DNA from: an uncultured Campylobacter sp.
Lineage (GTDB): Bacteria > Campylobacterota > Campylobacteria > Campylobacterales > Campylobacteraceae
NCBI RefSeq assembly: GCF_937973075.1
Contig: NZ_CALBWL010000022.1
Span: forward strand, 1-28,334
Length of the DNA: 28,334 nucleotides
Reading direction: 5' to 3'
The translations under genes were made by a program, and so were the position numbers. The notes below the pieces were generated by a model, which saw only the letters and a list, made by a program, of their open reading frames with translations, was not told the DNA's origin and did no database searches. This document shows positions 1 through 7,325 of this stretch, piece by piece. Position 1 is the stretch's first letter. Every line of letters begins with the position of its first letter.

Positions 1-156
1 CCTAAGTCTAAAATTTCATCGATTAACTACGCTAATAATAGAAACCTATCCTACTATATGAGTAAAAGCTTAGCTACTATAGGAAAAGGAGAGCTTATAG
101 TAGGAGATAAAGATATAAGCTCTTTACAGGAAAAACCGCCAAAAGATCATAGATAA
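1..156 (+). pseudogene. 3' remnant of filamentous haemagglutinin/CdiA-like gene
   Basis: The frame open from the left edge to a TAA at 154-156 encodes about 51 residues, including the stretch SKSLATIGKGELIVGDKD. This 'ATxGxGxxxVGD' pattern is typical of repeats in large filamentous haemagglutinin/CdiA-type two-partner secreted proteins (family knowledge; the match is from memory). The frame stops soon after, without a toxin domain or any recognisable C-terminal module, so it is probably a truncated end or an internal piece cut by a stop. It may continue as a longer gene to the left, outside the window. A 6-bp hairpin follows at 161-182. The alternative is an unrelated protein that happens to resemble this repeat. 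Confidence 0.45.
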
Positions 157-342
157 AAGAGCCCGAAATATTTCTCTCGGGCCTACGCCCTCTCCGCCAA
201 ACATTTCGCTCTCTGCAGGGTATTCTTTCCCCTTAGAGCTAAGCTTGCTGATATCAAAGGCTAGATAAAGGCCGTTGTTTTTAAAATACTTATATTCCAA
301 GGCATCTCTTATATAAAAGCTGCTATATCCAAGCAGGTTCAT
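124..342 (-). CDS. small hypothetical ORF, doubtful
   Basis: A 72-codon minus-strand frame overlaps the haemagglutinin remnant by 33 nt. Its composition is protein-like (MNLLGYSSFYIRDALEYKYF at the start), but I recognise no domain. The only purine-rich stretch upstream (AGAGGA) lies about 12 nt from the ATG, which is far for a ribosome site. A GC-rich hairpin followed by TCTTTT on the minus strand (161-182) falls inside the frame, which argues against a real gene. It could be a small immunity-like or orphan protein, or chance. Confidence 0.2.
   Translation of the reverse strand: MNLLGYSSFYIRDALEYKYFKNNGLYLAFDISKLSSKGKEYPAESEMFGGEGVGPREIFRALLSMIFWRFFL
161..182 (-). terminator. hairpin with T-rich tail on the minus strand
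   Basis: GCCCGA at 161-166 pairs with TCGGGC at 177-182 across a 10-nt loop. Read on the minus strand, the stem is followed by TCTTTTAT, as in a weak Rho-independent terminator. On the plus strand it follows the stop of the haemagglutinin remnant but has no T tract. Confidence 0.3.
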
Positions 343-507
343 CTACCCGTCAAATCCTCTAATTTAGATTATTATGAAGAGTAAAAATAGCATTGCGACA
401 TATTGCATAAAAAACTCGGGCTGGTAAATCGGCAATGATAAACGTCATAAAATAAACAAGAGAGGTTTAAAAGATCTGCTTACTTTTTGTAATTTTATAC
501 AGTGTAT

Positions 508-517
508 TACAATTGTA
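508..517. promoter_or_regulatory. palindrome, candidate operator of the TA-CBASS operon
   Basis: TACAATTGTA is a perfect 10-bp palindrome. It is flanked by CAGT (500-503) and ACTG (517-520), which are also complementary and nearly centred on it. It sits just upstream of both promoter candidates for the toxin gene, where an XRE antitoxin would be expected to bind to autoregulate. Operator function is inferred. Confidence 0.35.
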
Positions 518-521
518 CTGA

Positions 522-559
522 TGCTATAAATTTGACAATAGGTTATCAAATATGATAAT
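522..559 (+). promoter_or_regulatory. promoter candidates upstream of the toxin gene
   Basis: There are two overlapping options. TGCTATAAA at 522-530 looks like an extended -10 and would give a leader of about 30 nt. TTGACA at 532-537 matches the -35 consensus perfectly and is followed 16 nt later by GATAAT at 554-559. In the second case transcription would begin at about 566, almost at the ATG at 569, giving a near-leaderless mRNA. No convincing ribosome site precedes that ATG, which fits the second option. Confidence 0.45.
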
Positions 560-568
560 ATTGCAACT

Positions 569-898
569 ATGAAAAACGAATCATGGAAAATTACATTTTA
601 TGACAAAAGTGTCGAAGATGAGACATTGGCTTTACCGGGTACAATGCTGGCTAATTTGCTTAGGGTACTTGAGATGGCAAGAGAGATTGGGCCAAATTTA
701 GGTAGACCGCACAGTGCCCCTCTTGGGAACGGGCTGTTTGAGTTTAGAGCAAAAGGCAAGGAGGGTATCGCAAGAAGCGTATTTGTTAACGTAATAAATA
801 AAGAGATAGTTATTTTGCATACCGTGATTAAAAAATCAGACGCTATCCCCAAAAAAGATATGAAGATTATTATGCAAAGAGCAAAGGAGATAAAATGA
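569..898 (+). CDS. HigB/Gp49-family (RelE-like) toxin
   Basis: This 109-residue protein has the layout of phage-derived Gp49-like/HigB toxins, ribosome-dependent mRNA interferases of the RelE fold. After a helical N-terminal half come the strands FEFRAKGKEGIARSVFV (about 53-70) and EIVILHTVIKKSD (about 79-91), then a basic C-terminal helix ending KKDMKIIMQRAKEIK. The FExR..GxxRxxF core and the 'hhhLhxFxKK'-like strand are the usual signature of this family. Its TGA overlaps the next ATG (ATGA at 895-898), and the toxin-first order is the HigBA order. It is the first gene of what looks like a five-gene operon that continues into CBASS. Toxicity is inferred from the family. Confidence 0.8.
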   Translation: MKNESWKITFYDKSVEDETLALPGTMLANLLRVLEMAREIGPNLGRPHSAPLGNGLFEFRAKGKEGIARSVFVNVINKEIVILHTVIKKSDAIPKKDMKIIMQRAKEIK

Positions 899-1179
899 GA
901 CCGACTTTCGAAGATTTTAAAGAAAAAGCGCTAAAAAAGAGTGAAGTTAAAAAAGAATACGATAGACTTGAAGTTGAATTCGAGCTAAAACTAAAACTGA
1001 TAAAGATTAGAAAAGCCGCAAATTTGACCCAAGAGGAGATGGCTAGTAGAATGAATACTAGTAAAAGCAACATCTCAAGATTAGAGAGCCTAAACTCTAA
1101 AATTTCACCAACAATCTCTACTTTAAATGCCTATGCAAATGCTGCAGGATATAGGCTTGATGTAAATTTTGTTCGCTAG
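895..1179 (+). CDS. XRE-family antitoxin (HigA-like)
   Basis: The 94-residue protein has a charged helical N-terminus (about 1-36), likely the toxin-contacting part, and an XRE helix-turn-helix at about 36-85 with recognition core LTQEEMASRMNTSKSNISRL (44-63). Length and order fit HigA-type antitoxins, which neutralise the toxin and repress their own promoter. The start ATG overlaps the toxin stop by 4 nt. Only 11 nt separate its TAG from the capV start, so the repressor probably also controls the three CBASS genes behind it. The palindrome at 508-517 is the obvious operator candidate. It might instead have been recruited mainly as a CBASS regulator. Confidence 0.82.
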   Translation: MRPTFEDFKEKALKKSEVKKEYDRLEVEFELKLKLIKIRKAANLTQEEMASRMNTSKSNISRLESLNSKISPTISTLNAYANAAGYRLDVNFVR

Positions 1180-1190
1180 GGAAAGCTGCC

Positions 1191-2123
1191 ATGAAAATAT
1201 TAACATTAGACGGTGGTGGAGTTAGGGGTTTTCTAACGGCTTGCATATTAGAAAATATAGAAAAAATTTTAAATACCAAAGATGAATCAAAAAAATCACT
1301 GGGTGAATACTTTGACTTAATTGCCGGAACGTCAACCGGTGCAATAATTGCTGGCTTATTGGCAATAGGTAAAAGAGCAGACGACATAAAAGCTTTATAC
1401 CAAAAGGATATTCCTGAAATTTTTTCAAAAAAAACAAAAAGATTTTTCTTCACACCTGGAACTAAATATAAAAAAGATATCCTTAAGCAAAAAGCCAAGG
1501 AATACTTCGGTGAACTTACATTTGAAGATGTAAAAACGCATTTACTTGTAACTGCTGTAGATATTGTAAGAATGGAACCGAGACTATATAAATCAAAATA
1601 TAATGATTCAAATATTTCTAGATCAGACGAGAAGCTATATAGTGCGATTTTGACTTCAGTCTCTGCTCCAACCTATTTTGAGGTAGAGATGGATTTAAAG
1701 CACTCTACAAATTTAATAGATGGTGGCATAGTTGCCAATAATCCATCCTTGATAGCACTCTCTGATGCGCTTTCGTTTTGTGATAATGATATAGGTACTA
1801 GCGGAATAACATTGCTTTCGGTAGGAACCGGTAAGTTTTCAATGCTTCCATATAACCCTAATAGTTTAAAAAATACTATAATAAAATGGCTATTGCCAAA
1901 TGCTCCACTGGTAGAAATTTTACTCAATACTCAATCTGAGTTAGCAGAATTTCAAACCAAAACTTTTATGAAACAGCTAGGTTATGAAAACGGTTATAAA
2001 AGGATTAATCCTCAACTAAAAATGAAGATGGGGTTGGATGACGCTAAAGATATAAATAACTTATTAAATTTTTCTAGTTTAGATGGTAGTGATACTAATT
2101 GGATAATTAAAAAATTATTGTAA
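1191..2123 (+). CDS. capV: CapV-like patatin phospholipase, CBASS effector
   Basis: A 310-residue patatin-fold lipase. The oxyanion-hole motif LDGGGVRGF lies at 6-14, the nucleophile elbow GTSTG at 46-50 (Ser48), and the catalytic Asp in the DGG motif at 177-179 (IDGGIVANNPS), so the Ser-Asp dyad is intact. No signal peptide or membrane segment is visible, so it is cytosolic. Patatin effectors of this kind (CapV) are switched on by a cyclic dinucleotide from the partner CD-NTase and break down membrane phospholipids, killing or arresting the infected cell. Gene order directly ahead of a CD-NTase and an E2-like gene supports this role over a generic patatin. GGAAAG precedes the ATG. The gene is AT-rich, like the next two. 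Confidence 0.9.
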   Translation: MKILTLDGGGVRGFLTACILENIEKILNTKDESKKSLGEYFDLIAGTSTGAIIAGLLAIGKRADDIKALYQKDIPEIFSKKTKRFFFTPGTKYKKDILKQKAKEYFGELTFEDVKTHLLVTAVDIVRMEPRLYKSKYNDSNISRSDEKLYSAILTSVSAPTYFEVEMDLKHSTNLIDGGIVANNPSLIALSDALSFCDNDIGTSGITLLSVGTGKFSMLPYNPNSLKNTIIKWLLPNAPLVEILLNTQSELAEFQTKTFMKQLGYENGYKRINPQLKMKMGLDDAKDINNLLNFSSLDGSDTNWIIKKLL

Positions 2124-2134
2124 AAGGATGTAAA

Positions 2135-3082
2135 ATGGTCGATTGCAACAGCGAGTTAAATAAATTCTACAACGAAAAAGTAAGACTTGGTAACTTGTGG
2201 AATACTCTTGGAAAGTATAGAGATATAAATTTAGATAGGCTAAAGAATGGTTTGCGGAACAATAATAGTCCTGCTTATAACGATACGATAAGTCAGGGGT
2301 CGTATTCCATGAGGACAATAGTTCAACATGTTAATAATGATTACGACATAGATGTAGGCGTTGTCTTTGATAACTCAAAAATAGGAAATATGACTTCGAA
2401 AGATATCAAAGATATGGTTTATAGGGCGATACAAGATGATAGATTTCAAAAAGCACCAGAGGTACTAAAAAATTGTGTTCGTGTGTATTATAGCGAAGGA
2501 CATCATGTTGATATGGCTATATATAGAAAAAAGGATGATAAGCAAGAATTGGCAAGTTCTGATTGGGAGGAATCGAACCCAAAAGAGATTGTTGAGTGGT
2601 TTGATAATGCCGTCATAAACAAAAGCCCAGATGATAGTAACGGAAGACAACTTAGAAGAATAGTTAGGTTTTTAAAATTTTGGTCTATTAGTAGGAAAAC
2701 CTGGGATATGCCTAGCGGATTAATTCTGACAATATTGGCAGTAGAATGTTATGCGCCTATAAAAGCTCGTGACGATCAAGCATTTTATGATACTCTTAAA
2801 AAAATAAAAAATAGACTGCAATATAATAAATCTATTTTAAATCCTTTAAATTCAAAAGAAATAGTAAATAGCGATAAGCATAAAAGAAGAGTAGAAAATT
2901 TATACAATGAGTTGCAAGCTTTGTTTGATGAGTATTTATCAGAATTGGAATTAACAAAGGACAAAAAGAAGGTATTGATGATATGGGGAAAATTTTTTAA
3001 TAGTGATTTTTTTGATGAATATATTAAGAATTTATCTTGCTCGGCAATTATATCAACTCCAAATAAGCCATGGCTAATATAG
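2135..3082 (+). CDS. cGAS/DncV-like nucleotidyltransferase (CD-NTase)
   Basis: A 315-residue protein with the CD-NTase active site: QGSYSMRT (Gly55-Ser56), the metal-binding pair in DYDID (Asp71 and Asp73) and a third acidic residue in HHVDMAIY (Asp126). A helical C-terminal half follows, as in DncV and related enzymes of this length. It should make a cyclic di- or trinucleotide on phage infection to activate the patatin encoded upstream. AAGGA lies 6 nt before the ATG, 11 nt after capV. The protein ends KPWLI; a C-terminal glycine, the residue joined to the E2/E1-E2 partner in studied type II systems, is absent. The E2 gene begins 13 nt before this stop. I cannot assign clade or product from sequence alone. 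Confidence 0.9.
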   Translation: MVDCNSELNKFYNEKVRLGNLWNTLGKYRDINLDRLKNGLRNNNSPAYNDTISQGSYSMRTIVQHVNNDYDIDVGVVFDNSKIGNMTSKDIKDMVYRAIQDDRFQKAPEVLKNCVRVYYSEGHHVDMAIYRKKDDKQELASSDWEESNPKEIVEWFDNAVINKSPDDSNGRQLRRIVRFLKFWSISRKTWDMPSGLILTILAVECYAPIKARDDQAFYDTLKKIKNRLQYNKSILNPLNSKEIVNSDKHKRRVENLYNELQALFDEYLSELELTKDKKKVLMIWGKFFNSDFFDEYIKNLSCSAIISTPNKPWLI

Positions 3083-3798
3083 TTTTACAATCTTGTAGCC
3101 TAGAAAAAGAAATAGTACTTTGTGATGCCGAAAAAGAATGGTTGTGTAAAAATTATCCTGATCTTAAAATTTTAAAAGATAGAATAGCTGGTAAAATTTG
3201 TTTTTATAGATCATATAACGGTATAAAAATAGTTGACGATTTTTCTATTGTTATTTTTTTAAAAACACACATTCCATCGATAATTCCAAAAGTGATTAAT
3301 TTAGATGATAAGATAAAAAATATTGCTAAAGCTATAAATAAAAATACGGATGAACTTCATATGAATAGTGACGGTTCATTTTGTTTAACGGTATATCCGA
3401 AAGAAAAATCGTTTTTTGCAAATGGTATTTTTAATATACAAGATTTTTTTATAAATTTATTGGAACCATATTTGTATTGGGTTAGTTTCTATAATAAATA
3501 CGGCAGGGCACCTTGGGGAGAGTATTCCCATGGTGTGCTTGGATTATTGGAATTTATAGCTGAGGAAAATTTAAACTTTAGGAGCATGTACAAAATAATA
3601 AAATATAATGGAGAAATTAATTTTAGAGATATTGTTGGTATATGTAGACAGAGTAGTTGCTTGTGCTGCAAGAATAAATTTAAAAAAAGCAAAATAAGGA
3701 AGTGTCACTATCAAGCATGGTGTGGTATTAAAAAGGTAAAACAAGCTTTATTCAATGAGTTTAGACAACTACTTAACTACGGCCATCATAACTATTGA
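3070..3798 (+). CDS. E2-like conjugating-fold protein of short type II CBASS
   Basis: This 242-residue protein has a bacterial E2 core: strands IKIVDDFSIVIFL (about 52-64), then HMNSDGSFCL with the presumed catalytic Cys105 preceded by His97, then the helix LLEPYLYWVSFYNKYG (130-145). In type II-short CBASS an E2 alone, without E1 or JAB, forms a covalent link with the CD-NTase and tunes its activity (known for the type; inferred here). The distal part contains Cys197, Cys199, Cys200, Cys212, His213 and Cys218 in a basic context, close to a SEC-C zinc motif (C-x-C-x12-C-H), which I would not expect in a minimal E2. The start overlaps the CD-NTase gene by 13 nt with only a weak ribosome site, suggesting translational coupling. 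It is the last gene of the operon. Confidence 0.8.
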   Translation: MANIVLQSCSLEKEIVLCDAEKEWLCKNYPDLKILKDRIAGKICFYRSYNGIKIVDDFSIVIFLKTHIPSIIPKVINLDDKIKNIAKAINKNTDELHMNSDGSFCLTVYPKEKSFFANGIFNIQDFFINLLEPYLYWVSFYNKYGRAPWGEYSHGVLGLLEFIAEENLNFRSMYKIIKYNGEINFRDIVGICRQSSCLCCKNKFKKSKIRKCHYQAWCGIKKVKQALFNEFRQLLNYGHHNY

Positions 3799-3838
3799 TA
3801 ATTTTAATTTTTTATAATAACACATAAAAGACATGCAA

Positions 3839-3856
3839 CTAAAAAATAATTTTTAG
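3839..3856. terminator. AT-only hairpin after the CBASS operon
   Basis: CTAAAAA (3839-3845) and TTTTTAG (3850-3856) form a 7-bp stem with a 4-nt loop, 40 nt after the last CBASS stop. The stem holds a single G-C pair, so it is a weak terminator at best. Confidence 0.25.
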
Positions 3857-3869
3857 CTCAACGAAACTT

Positions 3870-4480
3870 AAGCGGACTCTCTCTTGTATCTTTACTGTTA
3901 TCTAAATTCGCATTCTTTTGGGTGTAGTAAAAAATTGTCTTTCTTTATCACTTTAAATTTAGATAATTTGTGCTTAGCATAACCCCAGAAATTCTCAATG
4001 CCATTTATATGGTTTTTTATCATTAGCAAATTCATTCTTTGAGTGTTTTGCTCTGTAATGTGCTTTAGTTCCATGATCCACTAAACCGCCACAAGCTTTC
4101 CGGCAATCAGAATAAATCACGCCCCCATCAAAGTCACTATATACGATAATATCGGTATTGGTTCGCTAGCCATAGCAGTTTTGACTATCTGAGTATAAAT
4201 TCTGCTGTCTCTTTTAAACATACTGTCTGTTTATAGCTATAAGCAAAGCGAAGTAGAAATAACGGGATTTCGTTTGCTATGTATCTACCTCTTTTGCTCC
4301 TTACCCGTTTAGATCGAAAATAGCTTTCGTTTTATTTCGAAGCGAAGCTTCTAGGCGAGATTGTCAGCTGGGAACTTTATCGCTTTAGTTAATTTTATAT
4401 CTTTGATGCTTCTATATTCTCTGCAAAATACTTCAGAATTTCTCTAAATTTTTTCTAGAATTCGGAAACGGGCTATATAT
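3870..4480 (-). pseudogene. decayed IS1595-family transposase
   Basis: Several minus-strand fragments in order match the IS1595/ISXO2-like DDE transposase layout. They are an N-terminal KFREILKYFAENIEASKI (about 4451-4398), the basic RSKRVRSKRGR (about 4315-4283), RDSRIYTQIVKTAMASEP (about 4220-4167), VIYSDCRKACGGLVDHGTKA (about 4125-4066, containing the usual 'YSD' Asp), HYRAKHSKNEFAN and the C-terminal ENFWGYAKHKLSKF to FLLHPKECEFR (about 3998-3903). The parts lie in different frames and are broken by stops, so there are at least two frameshifts and a stop before ENFW. It cannot be active. No terminal inverted repeats could be fixed with confidence. It lies directly behind the defence operon. 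Confidence 0.8.
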
Positions 4481-5039
4481 TTGTTTTTCATTGCGCTCGC
4501 CGTAACCTAATGGTCCTTTGCTTGGGATTAAGCTAAAGAGAGCCAAAATAAAAGTATGAAAAACATACAAATTGATAAGCAGAAGAAGGCGTAATGCAAT
4601 AGCAAATAGGCAAGCAAACAGAATAAATTTCTTAAAGAGGTCGTTTCATTTGCCGTTCCATGCGTTTCATTTTACGCCATGAAGCGTGCTGTACATAAGC
4701 TATAAATACCGATAGAATGGGGCTATCCGTCAAGAGGCGATAGGCTCTTGACGGATATTTATAGTGTGTCTTTCCGTCGCATTTCACTTTATTGCACCTA
4801 TTTGAGACATTTTAACACGTTATAGGAGTTCTCTTTTGAGGGCGGTATTTTTTGTATATTACAGCTACACGTAAATTTGAAAATATACCCGCGTATTTTT
4901 TAATCATCATAACTATAAAAGCTATAAGCTTAAAAGATATTGTTTCTTTGTGATTGCAATGCTCTATGACTTCTTTTAAATATTATGAGATGTTTTAATA
5001 CTATGATGTGCTTTAATACTATATGACATGAAGCGTTTT
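4481..5039. other. gene-free AT-rich stretch
   Basis: Apart from the hairpin at 4724-4757 I see no gene, no RNA gene and no clear promoter here. Very short coding-like runs occur but are too broken to assign. Confidence 0.4.
4724..4757. repeat. 13-bp perfect inverted repeat with 8-nt loop
   Basis: TATCCGTCAAGAG at 4724-4736 is an exact reverse complement of 4745-4757. It would be a strong hairpin, but there is no T tract on either side, so a Rho-independent terminator is doubtful. The GTCAAGAG core could be the end of a mobile element, perhaps of the neighbouring IS1595 remnant, present in two head-to-head copies. That link is speculative. Confidence 0.5.
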
Positions 5040-5288
5040 ATATTCTTGTCCTTGTCCTCGAAAAGCTTCCTCTGCTTTTTGGAGTAGGCTTTAAATTTGG
5101 GTATAACTTTTTAATGTGCAAAATTTCTATGCTTGCATATTAATCTTAATAAATTTGCTTTAAATTCCCGTATGACTTTTAAGAGATTCACTATTGGGTA
5201 ATGTTTAATCGTTTAGGACTAGTTTGTATATTTGAGTATTGCCGTCGTTAAAGCATCGTCACCGTTTATTAGAATTTATAGCACTTTA

Positions 5289-5363
5289 TAATGTTTTTAA
5301 TCTTAGTCTGGTTTAAAGTACTTTGATATTTAGTCCGGCGTCTTTTAATCTCAGTCTGGTTCT
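5289..5363. repeat. short imperfect direct repeat
   Basis: TTTTTAATCTTAGTCTGGTT near 5289 recurs as CTTTTAATCTCAGTCTGGTT near 5344, about 54 nt apart, with a shorter TTTAGTCCGG between. It lies inside the decayed region and no function is evident. Confidence 0.4.
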
Positions 5364-6277
5364 TGGTTATAGCTACTTAGATATGTATAATGCAGCAACT
5401 GCCGGCGGTAGTATATTGTGCCTATATCGTCTATCGTCATTGGGGTATTGCACCGATATTTGTAATACGATGATTTTTACGTATATCTCAGTTATTTTAT
5501 ACGGGCTGCATAGGATTTGACTATATACTTCTTACTTAAATTTATGTCGCTTTGTTTAAATTCTGCTTGATATTCATAGGCTCTTTGCCGTGTATGTTTA
5601 ACCCCGGCTTTTAGTTTCTTATAATTGTCGAATACTTCCCGCCTATATTTGGGCATTGAGTGTTTAACTCAACGCTTTATCCACTTTGAGTAGCAGACAT
5701 CTCGTGCTTCTTTATATTCTTACTATGCTTTATTCGCTTGGTTTGCTTATTCTTTTAATGTTTTTACTGCCCTCCGATATATTTACGATCAAGCGGATCG
5801 TGCGGACATTCTCTGTTTCTTTATTACGCTCGATTTATTTGCTATTATGCCTTACTATTACAGATTTACTTGCCTTTATTAATACTTTTATCATCATTGA
5901 TCTTTATTAATGCTTTAGGTGCTTGATGTATTGAGTTGCTACCTCAAATGCTACAGCTGCTTCAAATGCCATACTTTAAGCTTTACTTTGAAATAACATT
6001 TAAGTGCTTTAACACCTTAACACCTTGATGCTTTAATGCTTTAATCGCTGCAACTATTAAGCCTTGATGCTTGCTTTTAGTGTTATAGTGCATAAAGCTT
6101 TTAGAATGTCTACTTTATCCTTTTATTCACTATTTGGTCTTTTCATCGCTCTTTTATATTCCTATATTATTTGTTTTCTCCATAATCTGATGGATGGCTG
6201 CTTTGACGTTTGTTGGTATGTGAATAAACACTTTAGCGTTCTTTATTATTCTAGCTACTCTTGCCGCGCTAGATTTG

Positions 6278-6285
6278 CCCCCCCC
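6278..6285. repeat. C8 homopolymer followed by T6
   Basis: Eight consecutive C at 6278-6285 (G8 on the minus strand) run straight into six T. Poly-G/C runs of this length are the phase-variation switches of Campylobacter surface genes. This one lies in the decayed minus-strand coding remnant, so it may be a relic of a formerly switchable gene. Confidence 0.5.
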
Positions 6286-6405
6286 TTTTTTATTTCACTA
6301 CTTTTTATCTATTTGCTTAAATTTTGAATCATACCCTCTGTATTTTAGAAATTTTGGCAATGTGTAGGAAATTGCATCGCTTGCCCATGCTTTTAAAGAA
6401 TTTTA

Positions 6406-7325
6406 AAAGACTATCGAACCAAACCTATTCTATCAAGTTTTCCTACCCATTATAATTTAAAGAAGCTTAAAGGCTTTTAGGCACTTTTTAGCTAAGAAGG
6501 AAAGCTCAAAAATAGTATCAATAAATTTCGACTAAGTAGTTTTTAAGATCTTTCTAATATAATCTCCGACGCATAAGGACAAAAATAGTGTCTTAAGCTT
6601 TATCTATTGTATTCTTTATACCAATAAGAATATGTTTTATGGATAAGCGTTTAAAGCACTAAGTAAAAATTGTGTTTAATTAGCCTCCTTAAGGGTTTAA
6701 GTCTTGAGCTGTTATAAAGCTTAAGCTAAATTTCTTAAGGTCTATAGGTTTTAACCCATTTTTGCTTATTATTTAAAGTCTCCTTAAGAGATAGCAAATT
6801 TCGTTATATAGTCTTTAACGACTATAGAGCGATATTCTGTAATCACGTATTATGGGGCGTTTTTAAAAGTTGCATAGATACTACACGGGACACCACTTTT
6901 TATCGCTCAAATAGATCAAAATTTTATCCGTTAATTCCCAAAATTTTAAAATAGCTGCAGCTTTTGTGAGATAGGCATTTTAAAATTTTAAAATGCGTCG
7001 GCGCGAAAGCGAGAGCAAAAATTTATCTGTCTTGTAAAAATTTTCGTCGCAGTATTCGAGCAGAAGTGGAAAGCGGCAGTAAATTTTATCGGGTAGCGCC
7101 TTTTTTGTGTGCTTAAGCAATACGATTTGCGCTAATAATTTTCCCCAGATACTACATCATCTTAATCGCGTGCATTAAACTATCACCATTTTTGCGTAGT
7201 CTTATTTTACGCAAGTATGCGATTAAATTTCAAAATTTCAAATTTTGCACTGCAAACTCCTAGCTATTGCCGCGCAATTGTATTGTTATGTATATGTATT
7301 TTAAATCGTGGCAAAATTTAACTCA
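6406..7325. other. gene-free spacer before the polysaccharide locus
   Basis: No convincing gene lies here. A short minus-strand coding-like run (LFLSLCVGDYIRKILKTT, about 6591-6538, then a stop and SKFIDTIFELSFLAKKCLK) may be another relic. Two inverted repeats occur: TATAGTC/GACTATA at 6807-6826, and the long palindrome listed separately. CTTAAG words are common, and no tRNA or rRNA is visible. Confidence 0.4.
6975..6996. repeat. 22-bp perfect palindrome
   Basis: Bases 6975-6996 read identically on both strands, with a centre of AATT and GC at the outer ends. Almost all of it is A/T, so it may be chance in this composition. It could also be a binding site or a cruciform in the spacer. Confidence 0.5.

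Larger units (their letters stand above)
5040..6405 (-). pseudogene. coding-like remnant(s), lysine/alanine-rich, origin unknown
   Basis: Read on the minus strand, several runs look like protein in separate frames. One is NSLKAWASDAISYTLPKFL followed, in the same frame, by SSAARVARIIKNAKVF and KAAIHQIMEKTNN (about 6404-6185, with two adjacent stops between). Others are IVAAIKALKHQGVKVLKHL (about 6057-6001), EYKEARDVCYSKW with KYRREVFDNYKKLKAG (about 5720-5600) and FKAYSKKQRKLFEDKDKN (about 5098-5042). They are joined by TAA/TAG codons and frame changes. The plus-strand ORFs here encode only hydrophobic Leu/Phe/Ser-rich peptides, as expected of the antisense of Lys/Ala-rich coding DNA. I do not recognise the parent family. 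It may be one gene or several. Confidence 0.35.

Noticed and set aside
1191..3798. Full type II CBASS with E1-E2 fusion and JAB peptidase
   Set aside because: The last gene has only an E2 core; no adenylation domain and no JAMM motif occurs before the IS remnant.
5289..6060. CRISPR array or tandem repeat from the recurring CTTTAA/TGCTTTAA words
   Set aside because: Spacing is irregular, repeats are short and imperfect, and no cas genes are near; it is AT-rich low complexity.
5323..6327. Plus-strand ORFs at 5323-5520, 5686-5910 and 6064-6327 encoding hydrophobic peptides
   Set aside because: They begin with weak starts, lack ribosome sites and read as the antisense of Lys/Ala-rich coding DNA on the other strand.
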